DNA of 5,438 nt from Actinomycetota bacterium (GCA_017882935.1 JADGOP010000191.1:1-5438), one strand, 5' to 3'. Shown: positions 1-5,438, numbered from the stretch's first letter. Program-made: numbers and translations. Notes: generated from the sequence alone by a model not told the origin.

Positions 1-1595
1 CGATGGGGCTGCCGATCATGACCGCGCTCTTCGGGCTCGGCATCGGCATCGGCATCCTCGAGCTCGGCAGCCACGTGCTCACCGTGCCCACCTTCGGGCC
101 AGAGATGGCCGCCATGATCGCCCTCGGCGTGGGCATCGACTACGCCCTCTTCATCGTCACCCGGCACCGTGAGACGCTGCACCGTGGCGCCAGCCCCCGC
201 GACGCGGTCATCACCTCGCTGGCCACCGCCGGGCGAGCCGTGCTCTTCGCCGGCTCCACCGTGGTCATCTCGCTGCTCGGCATGCTGCTGCTCGGCCTGC
301 CGTTCATCTACGGCCTCGCCATGGGGTGCATCGCGGCGGTGCTGCTCGTCATGGCCGCCGCCGTCACGCTGCTGCCCGCCATGCTCGGCTTCTCGGGGCA
401 GAACATCGACAAGTTCGGCATCCAGCGCTTCATGCACCGCGGCGAGGTCGACAAGGAGCGCACCCTCTCGTACCGCTGGAGCCGCGTGGTGCAGCACCAC
501 CCCTGGATCGCTGGTGGCGCCGCGCTGGTCATCCTGCTCGTCATGGCCATCCCGCTGTTCTCGATGCAGCAGTCGTTCACCGACGCCGGCAACGACCAGC
601 CCGCCCTCACCACGCGCAAGGCGTACGACCTGCTCGCCCAAGGCTTCGGGCCCGGCACCAACGGCCCGCTCGTCGTCGCCGTCGACCTGGGCACCACGCC
701 CGGGGCCCAGGCCGCGCTCGGCAAGCTGCACACCGCGCTCGCCGAGACGCCCGGCGTGGCCTTCGCCGTGCCGCCCCGCCTCAACCCGGCCGGCGACGCG
801 GCCACCCTCGTGGTCATCCCCAGGACCTCGCCGCAGGACCAGGCCACCCACAACCTCGTCCACCACATCCGCACCGACGTCGTGAAGCCCACCCTGGCGG
901 GCACAGGCGTCACCGCCCTGGTCGGCGGCGTCACCGCGGCCTCGGTCGACGCCTCGACCCACCTCTCCAGCCGGCTGCCCTGGGTGATCGGGGGCGTGGT
1001 GCTGCTCTCGTTCCTGTTGCTCATGGCCGTGTTCCGGTCGGTCGCCGTGCCCGTGAAGGCAGCCGTCATGAACCTGCTCTCCATCGGCGCCGCCTACGGC
1101 GTGATCGTGGCCGTCTTCCAGTGGGGCTGGCTCGGCGGCATCATCGGCATCGGCAAGACGGGGCCCATCGATCCGTGGGTGCCGCTGATGCTGTTCACCA
1201 TCCTGTTCGGCCTCTCGATGGACTACGAGGTCTTCCTGCTGTCACGCGTCCGTGAGGAGTGGCTCCGCACCGGCAACAACGCCACCTCGGTGGCCGACGG
1301 CCTGGCCGGCACCGCCCGGGTCATCACCGCCGCCGCGGCGATCATGGTGTGCGTCTTCGGCTCGTTCGTGCTCGGCGACATCCGGGTCCTCAAGCTCTTC
1401 GGCCTCGGCCTCGCCAGCGCGGTGTTCATCGACGCCACGCTCGTGCGGATGGTGCTCGTGCCCGCCACCATGGAGCTGCTCGGCGACGCCAACTGGTGGT
1501 TCCCCCGCTGGCTCGACCGGTTGGTGCCCCAGCTCGGCGTCGAGGTGGAGCTCGAGGAGCCCGAGCCGGAGCGCGTGCCCGTCAGCGTGGGGTAG
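1..1595 (+). CDS. MMPL/RND-family transporter, C-terminal part (5' end outside window)
   Basis: This is an inner-membrane exporter of the MMPL branch of the RND superfamily, which moves lipids or other hydrophobic compounds using the proton gradient; its substrate cannot be told from sequence. The frame is open to the left edge (first full codon at 3), so the Met there is probably internal. About 530 residues remain of the usual 700-760; TM1, the first periplasmic loop and TM2 are missing. Counting from base 3, hydrophobic segments lie near 1-20, 34-54, 80-99, 105-129, 168-188, 326-344, 352-372, 392-413, 438-458 and 464-488, with an extracytoplasmic loop at about 189-325. The two Asp-Tyr pairs typical of MMPL proton relay helices are present: GVGIDY (D46-Y47) and GLSMDY (D407-Y408). 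The C-terminus has the usual FIDATLVR and GDANWWFPRWL motifs, then a short acidic tail. It is convergent with the mau-like operon, so probably a separate transcription unit. Family assignment is secure. Confidence 0.93.
   Translation, partial: MGLPIMTALFGLGIGIGILELGSHVLTVPTFGPEMAAMIALGVGIDYALFIVTRHRETLHRGASPRDAVITSLATAGRAVLFAGSTVVISLLGMLLLGLPFIYGLAMGCIAAVLLVMAAAVTLLPAMLGFSGQNIDKFGIQRFMHRGEVDKERTLSYRWSRVVQHHPWIAGGAALVILLVMAIPLFSMQQSFTDAGNDQPALTTRKAYDLLAQGFGPGTNGPLVVAVDLGTTPGAQAALGKLHTALAETPGVAFAVPPRLNPAGDAATLVVIPRTSPQDQATHNLVHHIRTDVVKPTLAGTGVTALVGGVTAASVDASTHLSSRLPWVIGGVVLLSFLLLMAVFRSVAVPVKAAVMNLLSIGAAYGVIVAVFQWGWLGGIIGIGKTGPIDPWVPLMLFTILFGLSMDYEVFLLSRVREEWLRTGNNATSVADGLAGTARVITAAAAIMVCVFGSFVLGDIRVLKLFGLGLASAVFIDATLVRMVLVPATMELLGDANWWFPRWLDRLVPQLGVEVELEEPEPERVPVSVG
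1582..1595. other. Tail-to-tail overlap of two convergent genes
   Basis: The TAG stop of the + strand exporter (1593-1595) lies inside the last codons of the minus-strand membrane protein, whose TGA is at 1582-1584. The two reading frames share 14 bases. There is no room for a dedicated intergenic terminator, so each transcript must extend into the other gene, and I see no clear hairpin plus T-tract here. Confidence 0.85.
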
Positions 1596-2391
1596 CTGCC
1601 ACCTCGGCGGGCCGTCCCGCCAGCGGTCGCTGCAGCCGGACCGAGCCGCCGCCCCGGAGCACCTGGGCCACGCCCGCCGCACCCACCGCGGCCACCACGA
1701 GCGCTGCAGGAGCACCCCACAGCGCCGCCGCGCAGGCGGCCCCGGCCACGCCTTCGGCACCGACCGCCACCGCACGTGAGGCCGGCTCGAGCTGGTCGAG
1801 CCGCTGGTGGATGCGGCGCAGCCTGGCCGGGGTGGTGGCCCCGGCGCCGACGAGGACGGTGAGCCCCCGGGTCGCGCCGAACAGCACGCACAGCGCGAAG
1901 GCGGCAAGCGGCTGCCCCGTGAGCGCCGCCAGCAGGATGGTGAGGTACACGCCGGCGGTCATGACATAGGTGGCGAGGCCCGTGCCGATCTGCCAGCCGA
2001 ACCCGGCGCCGTAGAACCACGGCCGGTACGTGCCGAGCCACGTCTCGTCGACCTGCCGGGCGCGCCGCGGGAGGCGGAAGCCGAACAGCCGGATGTCGGA
2101 GGCGATGGCCACCAGCGCTCCCGCCACGGCAAGCCCGGCACGTGCGCCGCCGGAGAGGCCGAGGAGGTGCACCACCCCGGCCAGCGCGGCTGCGCCGACG
2201 CCCAGCGTGGCCCCGCCCACGACAGCGCCGAGCACGAACCAGGACGCGGTCACGGCGTAGCGGTGCCGGCGCGACCGCTCGCTCACCGGCGTGATCGTGG
2301 ACAGCATCGAGAGGCCGCACGGCGACCACAGCGAGCGGACCGCGGCCACCACCGCGACGAGGGCGGCGACGGGGACGAGGGGAACGTGCAT
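1582..2391 (-). CDS. Polytopic membrane protein with SPCG motif, CcdA/MauF-like
   Basis: A 269-residue membrane protein, the last gene of the minus-strand operon. An N-terminal hydrophobic helix leads into W-S-P-C-G (C25), followed by STITP; this recalls the Pro-Cys motif in TM1 of the CcdA/DsbD transmembrane family, to which MauF of methylamine utilisation is related. Further hydrophobic stretches lie near 47-76, 83-104, 127-156, 161-184 and 209-243, giving about six membrane segments. C168, in a later helix, could pair with C25 as in CcdA, where two membrane cysteines relay electrons from cytoplasmic thioredoxin to exported thiol proteins; C220 is the only other Cys. The ATG at 2391 is chosen because it lies 8 bases after the upstream stop and has a good GAGGA. 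The frame stays open upstream to about 3933, but that part is a shadow of the preceding gene. Inferred role: redox or maturation partner of the Cys-rich protein encoded just upstream. The MauF/CcdA link is by motif and context, not by search. Confidence 0.7.
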   Translation of the reverse strand: MHVPLVPVAALVAVVAAVRSLWSPCGLSMLSTITPVSERSRRHRYAVTASWFVLGAVVGGATLGVGAAALAGVVHLLGLSGGARAGLAVAGALVAIASDIRLFGFRLPRRARQVDETWLGTYRPWFYGAGFGWQIGTGLATYVMTAGVYLTILLAALTGQPLAAFALCVLFGATRGLTVLVGAGATTPARLRRIHQRLDQLEPASRAVAVGAEGVAGAACAAALWGAPAALVVAAVGAAGVAQVLRGGGSVRLQRPLAGRPAEVAATPR

Positions 2392-2396
2392 GGCGA

Positions 2397-2401
2397 TCCT
2401 C
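2397..2401 (-). promoter_or_regulatory. Ribosome binding site GAGGA overlapping the upstream stop codon
   Basis: On the minus strand the sequence reads TGAGGATCGCCATG. The TGA ends the MauA-like/LGFP gene, GAGGA begins inside that stop, and five bases separate it from the ATG at 2391. It is the best Shine-Dalgarno match in the operon, it fixes the start of the membrane protein, and it suggests termination-reinitiation coupling with the gene before it. Confidence 0.7.
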
Positions 2402-4148
2402 AGGTGACGGTGACGACGCCGGTGCCGGGGTCGTAGGTGAGCGTGCCGGACTGGAACGAGGCCTGCTGGCGGCCGCCCGAGATGGCGACGACGTCGGAGA
2501 TGGGGTAGCCGACGCTGCTGGCCACGCCGCCGATCGCCAACCACTTCGTGCGGATGGGCCCGTGCAGCTCGAAGGCGCCCGTCGGCGGGCCCCAGTAGAT
2601 CGAGCCGCCCTGGAAGTCGTTGAACCGACCCGCGCCGTCGGACAGCGTGCGCTGCCCGGTGGTGGGGTAGCCGAGGAAGCCGGTCTCCCGACCCTTCACG
2701 GTCCACTTGTCGCGGATCGACCCGCACACCTCGTGGGGACCGGTGGCCGGGCTCCAGTAGATCGAGCCGCCCCGGAAGTTGCTGAAGGTGCCGACGCCGT
2801 CGGTGGACCGGCGCTGGTCCTCGATCGGGTACCCGAGGATGCTCCGCTCGCGACCGATGAAGTCCCAACGGGAGAAGATCGGGCCGTGCACCTCGTGGGC
2901 GCCGAGGTCGCGGCGCCAGTAGACGGTGCCGTGCTGGAAGTCGTTGTAGCGGCCCTTGCCGTCGGACGGCGTGCGCTGCCCCGTGATCGGGTAGCCGAGG
3001 AAGCCCGTGGGCCCGCCCTTCGCGAGCCACTCGGTGCGGATCGCGCCGCACACCTCGTGGGGCCCCGTGGCTGCGGTGTAGTAGATCGAGCCGCCCTCGA
3101 ACTTGCTGTAGCGGCCCTTGCCGTCGGGCGCGGTGGCGGTGTCGGCCACGGGCAGCCCGAGGATGCTGCGCTCGCGGCCCATGAAGTACCAGCGGTCGGC
3201 GATGGCGCCGTGGACCTCGCGGGTGCCGGCCACCTTCGTGGCGTAGATGGAGCCCTTCTCGAAGTCGCTGAAGCGGGTGGCGCCGTCGGACGCCGTGCTG
3301 GTGTTGTGCTTCGGGAACCCGAGGGAGCTGTGCACGGTGTTCATGCCCTGGTACTTGGTCCAGATCGCCCCGTGGACCTCGTGGACCCCCGCACCGGTCT
3401 GGTAGATGGCCCCGTGCGCGTAGAGCGCGTAGCGGCCGCTGGAGCCGGGTCCCGGACGCTCGGTCTGCACGATGGGCCCGAGCGCCCCGCCCGGTCCGCC
3501 GAGGTCGGCGTAGAGCCGGGCGATGGGCGACGGGCAGTTGCCCGGCAGGCAGGGTGCGCTGTGGCTGACCGTGCGGTTGTCGGTGGCGCTGGCCGTGGTG
3601 CAGGTGTGGTCGTACTGCCACGGCGGCGTGCACGTGACCACGCGGCAGACGACCGGGCCGTAGCAGGCGATCTCCTGGTGGCACTGGCCGTAGCGGAACT
3701 GGTTGCAGGCCACGAGGCGCTGGTCGCAGGTCTTGTCGTTGCAGTGACAGGTCCAGCCGCTGCCGCACACCGCGTTGCAGTCGATGTAGTAGCGGGCCGC
3801 GCCACAGCAGAAGCCCGAGGCGTCGGCCTTCCACCAGCCGGCGGTGAAGGACCCGGGCGGGCACGAGTTGGTGCCGTTGATGGTGCAGCAGAACACCGAC
3901 CAGCCGTCGGCGCAGGTGTTGCCCTCGCCGCACACGACGTCGTAGGCGCTCGCCGGCTTGGTGATGAAGTCCCAGGGCTGCACTGCGAGCGCCGACCCGA
4001 CGACCGCGGTCTTGGTGAGGAAGCCACGCCTGCTGTCACGCCGTCCGCCGAGCACGTCGGCGACGCGGCTGACGACGCGCTCCGAGAACGACGCCTTGGC
4101 GGGCGCACCGGGAGCGGGCTCGGACGAGGGGGGCAGCAGATCGGTCAT
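2400..4148 (-). CDS. Tat-exported Cys-rich protein: MADH light-chain-like domain fused to LGFP repeats
   Basis: A 582-residue exported protein in three parts. Residues 1-68 form a long Tat signal (S39-R-R-G-F-L-T-K, then a hydrophobic stretch and a probable ASA cut site at 66-68). Residues 73-205 hold 20 cysteines and resemble the methylamine dehydrogenase light chain: CTING, CPPG (96-99), a Trp pair (105-106), D123-C124, CHC (134-136), IACYG (160-164) and CT (173-174) line up with MADH landmarks. Residues 206-582 are LGFP-type repeats of 54 residues, a module linked to cell-wall or envelope binding in Actinobacteria. MADH needs two tryptophans to make TTQ; the second position is Ala161 here, so a normal TTQ enzyme is unlikely. 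The ATG at 4148 is preferred over a GTG at 4187 because it gives an ATGA overlap with the gene before it. Likely acts outside the cytoplasmic membrane; catalytic, binding or structural role unknown. The domain match is by eye against a remembered MADH sequence. Confidence 0.85.
   Translation of the reverse strand: MTDLLPPSSEPAPGAPAKASFSERVVSRVADVLGGRRDSRRGFLTKTAVVGSALAVQPWDFITKPASAYDVVCGEGNTCADGWSVFCCTINGTNSCPPGSFTAGWWKADASGFCCGAARYYIDCNAVCGSGWTCHCNDKTCDQRLVACNQFRYGQCHQEIACYGPVVCRVVTCTPPWQYDHTCTTASATDNRTVSHSAPCLPGNCPSPIARLYADLGGPGGALGPIVQTERPGPGSSGRYALYAHGAIYQTGAGVHEVHGAIWTKYQGMNTVHSSLGFPKHNTSTASDGATRFSDFEKGSIYATKVAGTREVHGAIADRWYFMGRERSILGLPVADTATAPDGKGRYSKFEGGSIYYTAATGPHEVCGAIRTEWLAKGGPTGFLGYPITGQRTPSDGKGRYNDFQHGTVYWRRDLGAHEVHGPIFSRWDFIGRERSILGYPIEDQRRSTDGVGTFSNFRGGSIYWSPATGPHEVCGSIRDKWTVKGRETGFLGYPTTGQRTLSDGAGRFNDFQGGSIYWGPPTGAFELHGPIRTKWLAIGGVASSVGYPISDVVAISGGRQQASFQSGTLTYDPGTGVVTVT
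2403..3533 (-). repeat. Tandem LGFP-type repeats within the exported protein
   Basis: Five consecutive units are exactly 54 residues (162 bases) long: residues 261-314, 315-368, 369-422, 423-476 and 477-530. A divergent first unit lies at about 206-260 and a shorter last one at 531-582. The shared pattern is an Ile or Trp/Tyr-rich start, then a LG(F/L/Y)P core, SDG or PDG, GR(Y/F)xxF, GxIYW and a closing HEV(H/C)G. Units 3 and 5 resemble each other (RERSILG, closing HEVCG), as do 4 and 6 (TGFLGYP, TGQRT, SDG), giving a 108-residue (324-base) higher-order period. LGFP modules are known from mycolate-type and other actinobacterial envelope proteins and from secreted hydrolases. Confidence 0.88.
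3534..3932 (-). other. Cys-rich methylamine dehydrogenase light-chain-like domain, residues 73-205
   Basis: Twenty cysteines fall within 133 residues (73, 79, 87, 88, 96, 114, 115, 124, 128, 134, 136, 141, 148, 156, 162, 168, 173, 183, 200, 205), an even number that could form up to ten disulfides. The Paracoccus MADH light chain has twelve cysteines forming six. Proposed pairing with MADH landmarks: C96 with C46, W105 or W106 with TTQ residue W57, D123 with D76, C134/C136 with C86/C88, A161 with TTQ residue W108, C162 with C109, and C173-T174 with C121-T122. N91 stands where MADH has D32, and the loop holding C36 and C38 appears deleted. The alignment was made by eye from memory. Confidence 0.7.
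3945..4148 (-). other. Twin-arginine (Tat) signal peptide, residues 1-68
   Basis: The n-region is unusually long (about 38 residues, rich in Pro, Ser and Arg). It is followed by the twin-arginine motif S-R-R-G-F-L-T-K at residues 39-46, a short moderately hydrophobic stretch and a possible A-S-A cleavage site at 66-68. MADH small subunits also carry long Tat-type leaders, which fits the light-chain-like domain that follows. Export would be of the folded protein, which matters for when its disulfides form. Confidence 0.8.
4145..4148 (-). other. ATGA stop/start overlap
   Basis: The TGA (4147-4145) of the unknown gene shares bases with the ATG (4148-4146) of the Tat-exported protein. Only a weak GGAT lies about ten bases upstream, so translation of the exported protein probably depends on coupling. 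This overlap decides its start over the upstream GTG at 4187. Confidence 0.8.
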
Positions 4149-4702
4149 CGGGGGCTGATCCGGGTGTTGGCGAGCGTGCGGTTGCACGAGGCGGTGAGCG
4201 TGGGGGCGTGGCGCGTCGAGCCAAGCACGACGAACAGGGTGAACGCCCGCCCTGCCTCGGTGAAGAAGTGCTGGAACCCGACCTGGCCGGGGATCTGTCG
4301 CTGGAGCGCGTTGGAGCGGAAGTGGTGCGGGCGGAGGGTGCGGGGCAGGCCCGGCGACGCGAACAGGGGTTGACCCACGCTCTCGGGGCCGTACTCGAAG
4401 AGCACGATCAGGGCGTTGGCCTCGGTCATGCGGTCGGTGGCGCCCGACCCGAAGTCGCCGCGCCCGGGTGGGAGCGCGAAGTTGGCGAGGTGCACCACCG
4501 GGTTGGGGATCTCACCCGGCCAGCCCACGGCGCCGGGGGCCGTCGAGCCGGCCAGCGCACGGAGCGTCCGGCGGGTGCTGGGGGCCTCGGCCGAGGCCTC
4601 GTCGTGAGTGGTGCCGGTGGGCGTGACGCGCAGGCTGATGCGCCCCTCCCACCCGTCGGGCAGCTCGGTGGAGATGCCCCAACCCGACAGCGAGGCGCTC
4701 AT
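4145..4702 (-). CDS. Conserved-looking protein of unknown function in the mau-like operon
   Basis: I do not recognise a characterised family for this 185-residue protein. It has no signal peptide and no convincing membrane helix, so it is probably cytoplasmic. Visible features are an early GWEGRI (17-22), a variable linker at about 30-60, PVVHLANFALPP (68-79), RGDFGSG (81-87), a hydrophobic strand ALIVLFEYGPESVG (97-110), HHFRSNALQRQIPGQ (126-140), and FTEAGRAFTLFVVLGS (147-162), which looks like a beta-rich core. It has one cysteine (C173), so it is not itself a thiol-redox enzyme. Both ends are coupled: its ATG at 4702 overlaps the stop of the thioredoxin-like gene as ATGA, and its own TGA overlaps the ATG of the Tat-exported protein in the same way. 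The start is fixed by that overlap; the Shine-Dalgarno match (GGTGA) is modest. The position suggests a chaperone-like or assembly role for the Cys-rich protein, but this is only context. Confidence 0.8.
   Translation of the reverse strand: MSASLSGWGISTELPDGWEGRISLRVTPTGTTHDEASAEAPSTRRTLRALAGSTAPGAVGWPGEIPNPVVHLANFALPPGRGDFGSGATDRMTEANALIVLFEYGPESVGQPLFASPGLPRTLRPHHFRSNALQRQIPGQVGFQHFFTEAGRAFTLFVVLGSTRHAPTLTASCNRTLANTRISPR
4699..4702 (-). other. ATGA stop/start overlap
   Basis: The TGA (4701-4699) of the thioredoxin-like gene overlaps the ATG (4702-4700) of the unknown gene. With the second ATGA downstream, it shows that the first three genes form a single, translationally coupled unit whose promoter must lie beyond the right edge. 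Confidence 0.8.
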
Positions 4703-5438
4703 GTGGCGTCACCGGTGCCCGGGGCGTGGGCGGGTGCCGGACCGTCGGGGTAGAGGCTCGGGTCGCCGGGCAGGACCCCGGCCGCGAGCAGCTCCCGGTC
4801 GACGCGGGCCTCGCGCTCGACGTCGCTCTCGGGCTTCACCGGACGCCCCGACGTGTCGGCCACGAGGTAGGCCCGGTCGCCGGTGGCCTGCGCCAGCAGG
4901 CCGGCCACCTGCTCCCACGACATGCCCGTGCCCTCGCCCTGGACCCGACCCGTGGCACCGTCGACGGCGACCACGTAGGGCGAGCCGGGCACGTCGTAGT
5001 CGGCCCACGCCTGGCTCGACAGCACCACGTCGATGCCAGGAGGCGCCAGCTCGGCGAGGACCGCAGGGCTCTCCTCGGCCAGGTCCTTGGTGACCACCAC
5101 GAGGCGGGTGCGGGCCGGGAGCAGCACCCCGTCGGGGCTGGCGAAGTCGGACCAGAAGCCCTGGCAGGTGAGGCACCCGGTGGACAGGAAGGCCAGCACC
5201 GTGTCGTGGTCGACGCCGGCGGTGCGGATGACCACCGAGTCGTCGGTGAGGCCCTGGCCCACGATGTCCCTGGCCGTCGCCTTGGGGTCGGCGATGCGGA
5301 CCGGGCCCGGGCCGGGGATCTCGGGGACCGTCTGGAACGGTTGCCCACCGGCAGCGGCCGTGGTGGCCACGCCGGTGCCGTCGGGATCGCCACCGTCGAG
5401 GGCGTGCAGCCGGCGGAGGATGTCGGCGTGGCTGCGCA
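4699..5438 (-). CDS. Thioredoxin-like, MauD-like redox protein (N-terminus outside window)
   Basis: A thioredoxin-fold protein of which 245 complete codons lie in the window. A GTG at 5370 could be read as a start, but the frame stays open to the right edge and the extra residues RSHADILRRLHALDGG look like the cytosolic linker that follows an N-terminal membrane anchor in MauD-like proteins, so the true start is probably outside. Counting from the edge, the active site is CLTC (residues 88-91, bases 5164-5175), followed by a strand TRLVVVTKD and then VPGSPYVVAVDG, where Pro153 would be the cis-proline facing the active site. A charged helix and a Pro/Ala-rich tail end the protein. MauD-type proteins act outside the membrane in forming disulfides of the MADH light chain; here the probable client is the 20-Cys domain two genes downstream. 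The CLTC dipeptide differs from the CPxC of classical MauD and DsbA. Thioredoxin fold is secure; the MauD label rests on context. Confidence 0.8.
   Translation of the reverse strand, partial: RSHADILRRLHALDGGDPDGTGVATTAAAGGQPFQTVPEIPGPGPVRIADPKATARDIVGQGLTDDSVVIRTAGVDHDTVLAFLSTGCLTCQGFWSDFASPDGVLLPARTRLVVVTKDLAEESPAVLAELAPPGIDVVLSSQAWADYDVPGSPYVVAVDGATGRVQGEGTGMSWEQVAGLLAQATGDRAYLVADTSGRPVKPESDVEREARVDRELLAAGVLPGDPSLYPDGPAPAHAPGTGDAT

Noticed and set aside
308..1084. Minus-strand and alternative-frame open frames inside the exporter gene
   Set aside because: They encode low-complexity Arg/Pro/Ser/Ala-rich or Thr/Ala-rich sequence and lie within a frame with clear MMPL motifs and membrane helices.
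2403..3368. A CRISPR array or non-coding tandem repeat
   Set aside because: The 162-base period matches exact 54-residue protein units with codon-level divergence and no short identical repeats with unique spacers; it is a protein repeat.
1582..3933. A single 783-codon minus-strand frame starting inside the Tat-exported gene
   Set aside because: Only its last 269 codons (from 2391) look like a real membrane protein. The upstream part is an Arg/His/Pro-rich shadow of the LGFP gene in another frame, and a good ribosome binding site sits at 2397-2401.
4149..4187. Earlier GTG start for the Tat-exported protein
   Set aside because: It would add 13 residues and lengthen the overlap with the preceding gene. 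The ATG at 4148 gives an ATGA junction matching the one at 4699-4702.
2562..4373. A 603-codon open frame on the + strand opposite the Tat-exported protein
   Set aside because: Its translation is low-complexity (Ala, Val, Gly, Arg, Asp rich) with no domain or motif. It spans two genes with strong protein-level evidence on the other strand and is the usual antisense shadow in GC-rich coding DNA.
4699..5370. The thioredoxin-like protein as a complete gene starting at GTG 5370
   Set aside because: The frame is open to the window edge, and the added residues (RSHADILRRLHAL) look like the linker after a membrane anchor in MauD-like proteins, so the gene is more likely truncated by the window.
1..5438. 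tRNA, rRNA, riboswitch, insertion sequence or strong terminator
   Set aside because: Coding sequence covers nearly every base. I saw no transposase, terminal inverted repeats, tRNA-like cloverleaf or hairpin with T-tract on either strand.

Overview
The window is very GC-rich (roughly 70% by eye, with G or C at most third codon positions). It is gene-dense, with essentially no intergenic space, and carries an MMPL-type exporter, a Tat-exported protein and LGFP-type repeats. Together these suggest a high-GC actinobacterium. I cannot name the genus; an Acidimicrobiia-like lineage is only a guess.

Layout. The left third (1-1595, + strand) is the C-terminal part, about 530 residues, of an MMPL/RND-family exporter whose 5' end lies outside the window. 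The rest is a tightly packed minus-strand operon, read from right to left. (i) A thioredoxin-like, MauD-like protein with a CLTC active site runs off the right edge. (ii) A 185-residue conserved-looking protein of unknown function follows. (iii) Next is a 582-residue Tat-exported protein that joins a Cys-rich domain resembling the methylamine dehydrogenase (MADH) light chain to a tandem array of LGFP-type repeats. (iv) Last is a 269-residue polytopic membrane protein with an SPCG motif, resembling CcdA/MauF. The first three genes are joined by two ATGA stop/start overlaps. The fourth starts 8 bases after the third stop, with its ribosome binding site overlapping that stop codon. The operon and the exporter converge and overlap tail to tail by 14 bases.

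How the parts may work together. In classical methylamine utilisation (mau) clusters, MauA is the small, disulfide-rich subunit carrying the tryptophan tryptophylquinone (TTQ) cofactor, and MauD, MauE and MauF are accessory proteins needed to fold or export it. This operon looks like a reduced and repurposed version: a MauD-like thiol-redox protein and a MauF/CcdA-like membrane protein flank a MauA-like Cys-rich protein. However, the MauA-like domain lacks the second TTQ tryptophan (Ala at that place), has Asn where MADH has a conserved Asp, and carries a repeat array where a separate heavy chain would be expected. No MauB heavy chain and no MauG are present in the window. I infer a dedicated redox and folding system for one secreted, probably envelope-associated, disulfide-rich protein that is unlikely to be a TTQ amine dehydrogenase. 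This is the most interesting content of the window.
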